This document shows positions 59,114 through 64,000 of a DNA stretch of 64,000 nucleotides, in pieces (the stretch's first letter is position 1; each line of letters begins with the position of its first letter). Source of the DNA: Ideonella livida (lineage in GTDB: Bacteria > Pseudomonadota > Gammaproteobacteria > Burkholderiales > Burkholderiaceae_C); the NCBI RefSeq assembly GCF_010499455.1, contig NZ_JAAGOH010000001.1:124001-188000 (forward strand). The letters are read 5' to 3'. Made by a program: the position numbers and the translations under genes. Under the pieces are notes generated by a model that worked only from the letters and a program-made list of their open reading frames with translations, was not told where the DNA came from and made no database searches.

Positions 59114-59323
59114 ACCCCTCCGCTCCTCCTCCTCGGCAGCTATGGATCGTCTGAGCAGGGAGACACTGGCGTGCAGCCGCTCGACATACCGGTTCAGCGC
59201 GACCGCCAGGACCAGAGTGGGCAAGGCCAGCGACAGGCTTGCAGCGGTGTGCACAGCGCAAAGGACTACCGCCCCGGCGCAAGCCGCTGCGGCTGCCGCA
59301 TCAGTCACGACTGCCCTGATCAT
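59108..59323 (-). CDS. small membrane protein (71 aa)
   Basis: MIRAVVTDAAAAAACAGAVV; two hydrophobic helices (residues 5-28, 30-46) then a charged tail (RRSIAAEEEERRGR). Overlaps the terminase stop (ATGA). Holin-like topology, but far from the lysis genes. Confidence 0.55.
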   Translation of the reverse strand: MIRAVVTDAAAAAACAGAVVLCAVHTAASLSLALPTLVLAVALNRYVERLHASVSLLRRSIAAEEEERRGR

Positions 59324-60918
59324 GCTCCGACCAGCTCCGCCAGGTGAGCCATCACGTCCGCAGCAGGATCCGTCGTGAGTGATGCACCAATCACTGGCGC
59401 GGCGGGAGATGGCGACAAGCGAGCCGCCGGCTCGCGGGGGATGTAGACGACCTTTTCGAGGAAGGCGAACGACATGACGTCGATCATGTCCGGGCTCTTG
59501 ATCCCGTCTCGGGCCATGTCCTCTTTCGAGGCCATCTTGTACTTCAGGCCGCCGTGCTCGACAAAGTGGTACGGCAGGTTTGAGCCCTGCTTGGTGATCT
59601 TGTTGCGGTGCACCGGCGGCAGGGCCGCAGTGACGCTGACCCGCCCTTGCCTGACCGCATCCCGGAACCGAACTTGCGCGCAAGCTCTTTGGTTGTAGTA
59701 TCGATCCCGGAACTCCTTGCGAAAGCAAGGCTCTCCCCAGTTGATGCGGGTCACGCTGAATCCTGAGCGCTCGACCAGTTTGATCACCGAATGCCCGATA
59801 CCGCCCGCATCGGTGTAGGCGAGGATGTCGCTGGCGCCGCGCAAGATCTCCACGATGTCGCCGCTTAGGTCCACTTCATCCCGGGTGTTGCTGACTACCG
59901 GGAACGCGAAGAACTCCACTCGACGGGCATCCTGGCCTTGGTCCTCGCTGCCGATGATCTTGGCCATCACCAGGACGCTGTCGTCTCGGTACTCGCCGGC
60001 CGCCACATCCACCAGAAGGACCACACCATACGGCTCGTCTTCGCCGATGATCTTGCGACCTGCCAGGATGGTCTGAACCTCCTCGCGAGTGAGGAGGATG
60101 TTGCTGGTGTCCGAAGCAAACAGCCCGCGAACCCGGACCTTGTACTCGACAGTGTCGCGCCCGCCGCACTCGAATGCGCGATCTTTGAGCCACTGGTCAG
60201 TGACGAAGGGCGAGCGCTCGGACGAGAACCGGAGAGGCAACCATGTTCCTCCGGCCTCCCGGCTCAATTCGTGGTGCGAGTCGTAGAAGCGCCCGGCGCT
60301 GCGGACGCCTTGGGACGCCATCAGCGTCCGGTTGCCCGCCTGGGTTTGGGTGCCGTCGATCACGTCGAAGTGCTCGTCTGGCACACCCGCGGCCTCGTCC
60401 ACGATGATGAGCTGCCAGTACCGGTGCTTGCCGGCAATGCCGACGGCCTGGCCCGCCTGCATGGCCACCTGCCCGATGAACCACTGATCCGCGTATCCGT
60501 TGACCCGGACCCGGGTCTTGCTGATGGTGTAGTAGGCGTTGATCCAGGCGTGCGGCCCCTGAGCGATGGCCATTCGCCGGTCGCCCAGCTCCTTCCAGAC
60601 ACCGTCGGCAACTTGCTGGATGCGAGGTGCGCCGATGTAGGTGTTGGACCCCACCTCCACCTTGCCGTCGTAGTAGGCGTAGGGGTGGCATAACAGACTC
60701 CAGAGGGCGATGACCGCGAAGCACGCGGTCTTGCCGGTGCCTGTGCCGGACACCACGGAGACCTTCACCGCTGGGTCCACCATGGACTGCAGAAGATCTG
60801 TCTGATCCTCAGACGGGACCATGCCGCAGACCTCCACCGCAAAAGCCAGCGGGTCCGCGTGATAGCGCTCAATGAACGGCCGATAGCGCCGGTCTCGGAG
60901 TAGGTCTTTCTTCGCCAC
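59320..60918 (-). CDS. terminase large subunit
   Basis: A 532-residue DNA-packaging motor from GTG 60918. ATPase: Walker A SGTGTGKT near residue 59, Walker B LIIVDEAAG near 170. Nuclease: VVLLVDVAAGEYRDDSVLV (Asp near 300), YTDAGGIGHSVIKLV, and the end IKSPDMIDVMSFAFLEKV. No small terminase subunit was recognised in the window. Preceded by a late element at the standard spacing. Confidence 0.9.
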   Translation of the reverse strand: MAKKDLLRDRRYRPFIERYHADPLAFAVEVCGMVPSEDQTDLLQSMVDPAVKVSVVSGTGTGKTACFAVIALWSLLCHPYAYYDGKVEVGSNTYIGAPRIQQVADGVWKELGDRRMAIAQGPHAWINAYYTISKTRVRVNGYADQWFIGQVAMQAGQAVGIAGKHRYWQLIIVDEAAGVPDEHFDVIDGTQTQAGNRTLMASQGVRSAGRFYDSHHELSREAGGTWLPLRFSSERSPFVTDQWLKDRAFECGGRDTVEYKVRVRGLFASDTSNILLTREEVQTILAGRKIIGEDEPYGVVLLVDVAAGEYRDDSVLVMAKIIGSEDQGQDARRVEFFAFPVVSNTRDEVDLSGDIVEILRGASDILAYTDAGGIGHSVIKLVERSGFSVTRINWGEPCFRKEFRDRYYNQRACAQVRFRDAVRQGRVSVTAALPPVHRNKITKQGSNLPYHFVEHGGLKYKMASKEDMARDGIKSPDMIDVMSFAFLEKVVYIPREPAARLSPSPAAPVIGASLTTDPAADVMAHLAELVGA

Positions 60919-60966
60919 GGCGCCAAATGTGCCGGCGGAAAAGCTCGCTTTGGTGCGGACTTACCG
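60919..60966 (-). promoter_or_regulatory. bipartite late element (terminase)
   Basis: CGGTAA, 30 bases, ACATTTGGCGCC, then the GTG at 60918. An AT-rich dyad (GATTAT-TCAC-ATAATC, 61025-61040) lies upstream. Confidence 0.6.
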
Positions 60967-61024
60967 GATTTGCCGGCGTTTCCGGTTGGCTATCTATTCA
61001 AAAAGCAGACGATTTGCACATACA

Positions 61025-61040
61025 GATTATTCACATAATC
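61025..61040. promoter_or_regulatory. operator-like dyad before the terminase leader
   Basis: GATTAT-TCAC-ATAATC, the most AT-rich spot nearby, overlapping the end of the upstream gene. Possible binding site for a regulator of the late block. Confidence 0.35.
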
Positions 61041-61390
61041 AGTGCATCAACGGCCTGGGGAGCATCAAGCCAGACCGCCGGAGACGGCCCTTGCGGAAGG
61101 GCGTCCCTCATGATCTCGTCCTCAAAGGCCCAACCCTCCCACAGCCCAGGCGCGCGCAGCCAGACTGCGGCCACCCACTGCCCGTCGTGCGCAACCAGGA
61201 CGGACCGACCATCCCGAGGCGCGCTCTCGATGGCTCTGACGCTGGGTAAGGCGGCTGCCCGAAGAAACGCCACCGCCTGGTCGACCCACTGGCCGACGGC
61301 CTTCGGGTCCGGCTGTTCTGCGCCTTCGCCGCGGCGCCACCGATTGAAGGCCTCCAGGTTGTCGGCCAGGGCCTTCAGGTCGGCGGTCAC
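61031..61390 (-). CDS. DUF551/Eaa-like accessory protein (119 aa)
   Basis: GTG 61390 (GTGA overlap). AIESAPRDGRSVLVAHDGQW followed by AVWLRAPGLWEGWAF is the usual pattern of DUF551-type phage proteins. Helical N-terminus (LKALADNLEAFNRWRRGEG). Function unknown. Confidence 0.65.
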   Translation of the reverse strand: MTADLKALADNLEAFNRWRRGEGAEQPDPKAVGQWVDQAVAFLRAAALPSVRAIESAPRDGRSVLVAHDGQWVAAVWLRAPGLWEGWAFEDEIMRDALPQGPSPAVWLDAPQAVDALIM

Positions 61391-61602
61391 TTGTCGTCCT
61401 CGCTCATCATCGGCATGCGGCCCTCACACTCCTTGAGCGCCTGCCGCAGCACGGCCAGCGAGTAGGCCCGGCGGGTCGCCCGCCAGACGGCATTCACCCC
61501 CTGCTGGAGCACGAAGGCCATGAGCAGCAAGCCAAGCCCGAGGGAAAGGCCATGCCCGATGGCCAGGGCCAGCCAAGTGGGGAGAAAGGAATTCATGTCC
61601 AT
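61387..61602 (-). CDS. small membrane protein (71 aa)
   Basis: MDMNSFLPTWLALAIGHGLS; one long hydrophobic helix (residues 8-36), then a basic tail. AAGGAGGTGTGAAC is a near-perfect ribosome site for ATG 61602, the best in the prophage, so it is probably strongly translated. Confidence 0.65.
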   Translation of the reverse strand: MDMNSFLPTWLALAIGHGLSLGLGLLLMAFVLQQGVNAVWRATRRAYSLAVLRQALKECEGRMPMMSEDDK

Positions 61603-61604
61603 GT

Positions 61605-62186
61605 TCACACCTCCTTGAAGGAGCCGCCCCGCAAGAGTGCACGCTCCATGTCCATACCCTGCCGGCATCGCGCAGCCCTCGGAAGAACCACGGAAGCCGC
61701 GCGCTCGGCATCAAACACGGGGGACCCGATGAATGCCCCGATGGCCCTGGCCGATTCCGTAGGCGATGCCAGCAGCCTTTCAAAGCTGAGCACCAGCACT
61801 GGCCGGCCGCCAATCACACGCATGGCCTTGCGCCGCTCTTCCGGGAGGCTCCGCTCGAGCTTGCGCCGGCCTTCCCGGTCAATCACAGTCCCCGTCATCA
61901 AGCACAGGAACTTGGCCGTGGACTTCGCTTGCTCCCGCACATCCCGGTCCAGCCAGATCACGCGGCAGTCGTCAGGGAGCCCGACGCGATGCGGGTCCAA
62001 GACCTTGACCGCACGCCCTGCGCAGGCGCCCAGGAATTCAGGCGACATGGGCAAGGCAGCCCGGTCTTCCTCGAAGTCTGGGAAACTGCCGACGCACGGG
62101 ATGCCGCCAGCGAACAGCATTTGCATGGCCAGACTTGAGCCGCACCGGCCAAGCCCGCTCACGACGACGGAGGCTCCGCTCACCAC
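61605..62186 (-). CDS. sulfotransferase-like P-loop protein (193 aa)
   Basis: GTG start at 62186 or 62183. An N-terminal phosphate-binding loop SGLGRCGSSLAMQML (near residue 10), then RVIWLDRDVREQAKSTAKFL, which matches the 3'-phosphate site style of sulfotransferases, and PVLVLSFERLLASP near 130. Could transfer a sulfate or act as a nucleotide-binding protein on a phage or cell-surface substrate; short for the family. Confidence 0.6.
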   Translation of the reverse strand: MVSGASVVVSGLGRCGSSLAMQMLFAGGIPCVGSFPDFEEDRAALPMSPEFLGACAGRAVKVLDPHRVGLPDDCRVIWLDRDVREQAKSTAKFLCLMTGTVIDREGRRKLERSLPEERRKAMRVIGGRPVLVLSFERLLASPTESARAIGAFIGSPVFDAERAASVVLPRAARCRQGMDMERALLRGGSFKEV

Positions 62187-62211
62187 GCGACCCCCTCAGC
62201 CCGAGCTGCGC

Positions 62212-62298
62212 TCATTCCTGACCTCCCCAGCTCTCCCGGACCCACGGTTGCGAACCGTGCGCGCCGATGGCGTCCCACTGCCGCCACTTCTTGCGCTG
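62212..62298 (-). pseudogene. stop-separated remnant of an 84-aa gene paralog
   Basis: In frame after the stop of gene 62299-62592, 28 codons read WRQWDAIGAHGSQPWVRESW and neighbours, closely matching the end of the 84-residue protein at 41214-41468. No start codon. It looks like the tail of a former copy. Confidence 0.55.
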
Positions 62299-62592
62299 TC
62301 ATGCAACGCCAACAGCCGCCCGCGCCGCCTTCTGTTCTTCCCTCGTGGCAAGCCTGCGCCCAAGGCCGGAGCTGACAAGCATCGGCTCCTTTTCGCGCCA
62401 GCCGGAAACGTCGCGCTCAAAGAACAAGCGCGGCTTGTTGCAATTCCAGGATGCCATGCAGCGGCGCTGCTCGGAATCAACCTCAACGATCCGCACGGGC
62501 CAAACAGCAACAGTGCTCATCGTGGTGTTGCCCATCTTGTGCCGGCCAACGCTATAGACAGTCATGCCGGGCTTCAGCTTCTCGAATTTCAT
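62299..62592 (-). CDS. conserved hypothetical phage protein (97 aa)
   Basis: MKFEKLKPGMTVYSVGRHKM; beta-rich with WPVRIVEVDSEQRRCMASWN and an end in GLGRRLATREEQKAARAA. GGAGTGAGC precedes ATG 62592. Proteins of this type recur in phages of Burkholderiales; role unknown. Confidence 0.65.
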   Translation of the reverse strand: MKFEKLKPGMTVYSVGRHKMGNTTMSTVAVWPVRIVEVDSEQRRCMASWNCNKPRLFFERDVSGWREKEPMLVSSGLGRRLATREEQKAARAAVGVA

Positions 62593-62699
62593 GCTCACTC
62601 CATCTGTGCCGCGCTTTTCACCAGGCGCTGCATAACACGTCGTTGCAGCGGGACCTCATCCGGCAAGCCGGCCTCAGCCCCTGAACTCTGCGTTGTGCG

Positions 62700-63185
62700 T
62701 CACGCGGCAACTCGCTGCGCCGTGCGTGCCAGCACCCAGGCCCACAGCGAGCCCCCCGCGATCTTTGCCACGAACTGCAGCGCCACGATTTGTGGCATCA
62801 ACGCACCAAAGGCCAGCGTCGGGAAGATCAGCGAGTCCACCGCCGCGCCCGCCACGTTTGAGCCGTTGGCCCGGAACAACCACGAACCGCGCAGCCGGGC
62901 GAAGGTGGCCCAATCAACCAGCGCCGCAGCCGTGAACGCGGCTGAGCTGGCGACCGCGATCTTCCCGGCCGCCGGATTCAGCGGGTAGGTCAGCGCGCCG
63001 GCCGCAACGATCAGCGCGAACATCTGCCACGCCTTCAGCCGAACGTGCAGCCAGTCGCGCAGCGCCAGGTCCATCCCGATCAGCACGAAGGCATTGATGG
63101 GCGAGACTGCCGGCCCCCAGGTGGCGACGGAAAGGTTCGCCAGCGTCATCGCGGCGGCGTAGATCACGATTGCGAAAGTCAGCAC
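62700..63185 (-). CDS. VUT-family membrane protein, likely queuosine-precursor (preQ0) transporter
   Basis: A 161-residue protein with about five helices from GTG 63185, starting VLTFAIVIYAAAMTLANLSV. Conserved family features include SPINAFVLIGMDLALRDWLH and SNVAGAAVDSLIFPTLAFGA. VUT (YhhQ-type) proteins import 7-cyano-7-deazaguanine. It overlaps the DpdA-like gene by 7 bases, so the two are made together and probably supply and insert the same modified base. Confidence 0.7.
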   Translation of the reverse strand: MLTFAIVIYAAAMTLANLSVATWGPAVSPINAFVLIGMDLALRDWLHVRLKAWQMFALIVAAGALTYPLNPAAGKIAVASSAAFTAAALVDWATFARLRGSWLFRANGSNVAGAAVDSLIFPTLAFGALMPQIVALQFVAKIAGGSLWAWVLARTAQRVAA

Positions 63186-63853
63186 AGGGCCTCCTGAATT
63201 GGCCGCTCCGTCCACAGAGTCGGCGGGTTGGTTGAATCAATGCGGTGGGCCATACAGTCGGCGCACTTGCCGTAGTCCTTGAAGTTCCGCGCCACGTTCA
63301 CGCTGTCAGCGCTGGCCAGCGGCCACGGGCCAGAAGACTGGCCAAGCATCCGCAGGCCGTGAACCCACGGCAGCGGGCCGCGCTTGGCCAGCGCGTTGAA
63401 TGCCTCGTCCATGCGCCGGCACCATGCGTCGGTGCCGATCTGCCAGAACTGCGCAGTCGATCCAAAGCACACGCGCTCCCACTCGTCGCACAGCTCCAGC
63501 AAGTAGTCAACCGGCAAGCCCATGTGCCACACAGGCAGGCCCAGGCTGCGCCTAAACGGCCATGTCTTGACCATCGCGCGCTGTTGCTCCACGGTGCCGT
63601 CTATTGCGTCGGGCACAACTGCCCAATGTGGATGCGCCAGGTGCGGCTCGATCCATTCGTAGAAGCCGGGCAAGTCGAACGGGATGCCGCGCGTGTGCAC
63701 GCTGAATGCCCCGTTGTCCAGCATCACAGACTGGCCGATTCGCAGGCACACGTCCAAGTCGCGCGGTTCGGCTGCGCTCACGCAAAAGCACTTGCCGCCC
63801 ATCTTCAGGAGCTGTGCTCGTGGCGTCAGTGGTGTGCCGTGATAGTGGATCAT
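63179..63853 (-). CDS. DpdA-like (queuine tRNA-ribosyltransferase-like) transglycosylase
   Basis: A 224-residue protein from ATG 63853 (MIHYHGTPLTPRAQLLKMGG); a TTG at 63889 overlapping the previous stop is an alternative. TGT-like barrel motifs: SVMLDNGAFSVHTRGIPFD with a candidate active Asp, WAVVPDAIDGTVEQQRAMV, PVWHMGLPVDYLL, VHGLRMLGQSSGPWPLASAD followed by SVNVARN, and a late CADC pair that may hold zinc. Phage DpdA enzymes swap guanine in DNA for preQ0 or derivatives, guarding against host restriction. The pairing with a VUT transporter supports this. Confidence 0.65.
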   Translation of the reverse strand: MIHYHGTPLTPRAQLLKMGGKCFCVSAAEPRDLDVCLRIGQSVMLDNGAFSVHTRGIPFDLPGFYEWIEPHLAHPHWAVVPDAIDGTVEQQRAMVKTWPFRRSLGLPVWHMGLPVDYLLELCDEWERVCFGSTAQFWQIGTDAWCRRMDEAFNALAKRGPLPWVHGLRMLGQSSGPWPLASADSVNVARNFKDYGKCADCMAHRIDSTNPPTLWTERPIQEALC

Positions 63854-63885
63854 TTCGCTTCGGTTAGGGCCGCACAACAGGTCGC

Positions 63886-64000
63886 TCAAACGGACGGCCC
63901 TGGTGGGCCGCCGTTTAGCTTTGCGATAGCCGATCCCCCGGGGGTTGCGGCCGGCTGCGCGCCAGTCGTCGCCTCACCACGCAGCGCCAGGAACATCGCA
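63886..64000 (-). CDS. C-terminal end of an unknown gene (cut by window edge)
   Basis: Open frame entering from the right, ending MFLALRGEATTGAQPAATPG and then GSAIAKLNGGPPGPSV before the stop. Gly/Pro/Ala-rich tail; nothing more can be said. It overlaps a possible TTG start of the DpdA-like gene. Confidence 0.35.
   Translation of the reverse strand, partial: AMFLALRGEATTGAQPAATPGGSAIAKLNGGPPGPSV

Overview
The window joins about 10 kb of bacterial chromosome (1-10,010) to about 54 kb of one integrated myovirus-like prophage (10,011-64,000, continuing past the right edge). High GC, the host gene content and protein resemblances suggest a beta-proteobacterium of the order Burkholderiales (Rubrivivax/Leptothrix/Ideonella-like); this is inference from reading, not from a search.

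Host part: end of trxB, rpmB-rpmG (L28/L33), a membrane fatty-acid desaturase, rsmB, purN, an EamA-type permease, an SseA-type sulfurtransferase, a universal stress protein, a ZIP metal transporter, tRNA-His(GTG) and ppiD. Just after ppiD lies only the 3' half of a tRNA-Val(TAC) gene on the minus strand. This is the signature of phage attachment inside a tRNA; the intact tRNA and the integrase should lie beyond 64,000.

Phage part, nearly all on the minus strand, so transcription runs right to left. 64.0-61.0 kb: an accessory set with a DpdA-like transglycosylase and a VUT-type queuosine-precursor transporter (together suggesting 7-deazaguanine DNA modification) plus a sulfotransferase-like protein. 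60.9-53.1 kb: large terminase, baseplate (gp25-like, J, I) and tail-fibre genes. 53.1-46.7 kb: a tail-collar fibre, structural proteins of unknown role and a secreted protein. 46.4-40.5 kb: KilA-N antirepressor and small early-type genes. 39.4-29.4 kb: three polyvalent proteins (pyrophosphatase-like, PBECR-type nuclease, and a DarB-like methylase-helicase of about 2,160 residues). 28.2-14.0 kb: portal, tape measure with a lysozyme-like end, tube, hub, spike, major capsid protein, sheath, EF-hand protein and tail proteins. 13.9-11.4 kb: lysis genes, ending in nested Rz/Rz1.

Two things stand out. First, 10,137-11,129 has no credible protein. It forms a self-contained plus-strand transcription unit (sigma70-type promoter, many hairpins with GNRA loops, a 16-bp perfect long-range helix closed next to a tRNA-like T-arm, a 22-base hairpin occurring twice, and a rho-independent terminator). 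I read it as a giant structured phage RNA, comparable in size and setting to the GOLLD/ROOL class. Second, at least 11 gaps before late genes carry a bipartite element on the minus strand: CGGTAA, 30-31 bases, then an ACCATG-like block. In six of them the start codon follows the CGGTAA by exactly the same distance and usually has no Shine-Dalgarno sequence. It is absent from the early and accessory blocks, which suggests an undescribed late promoter or leader.
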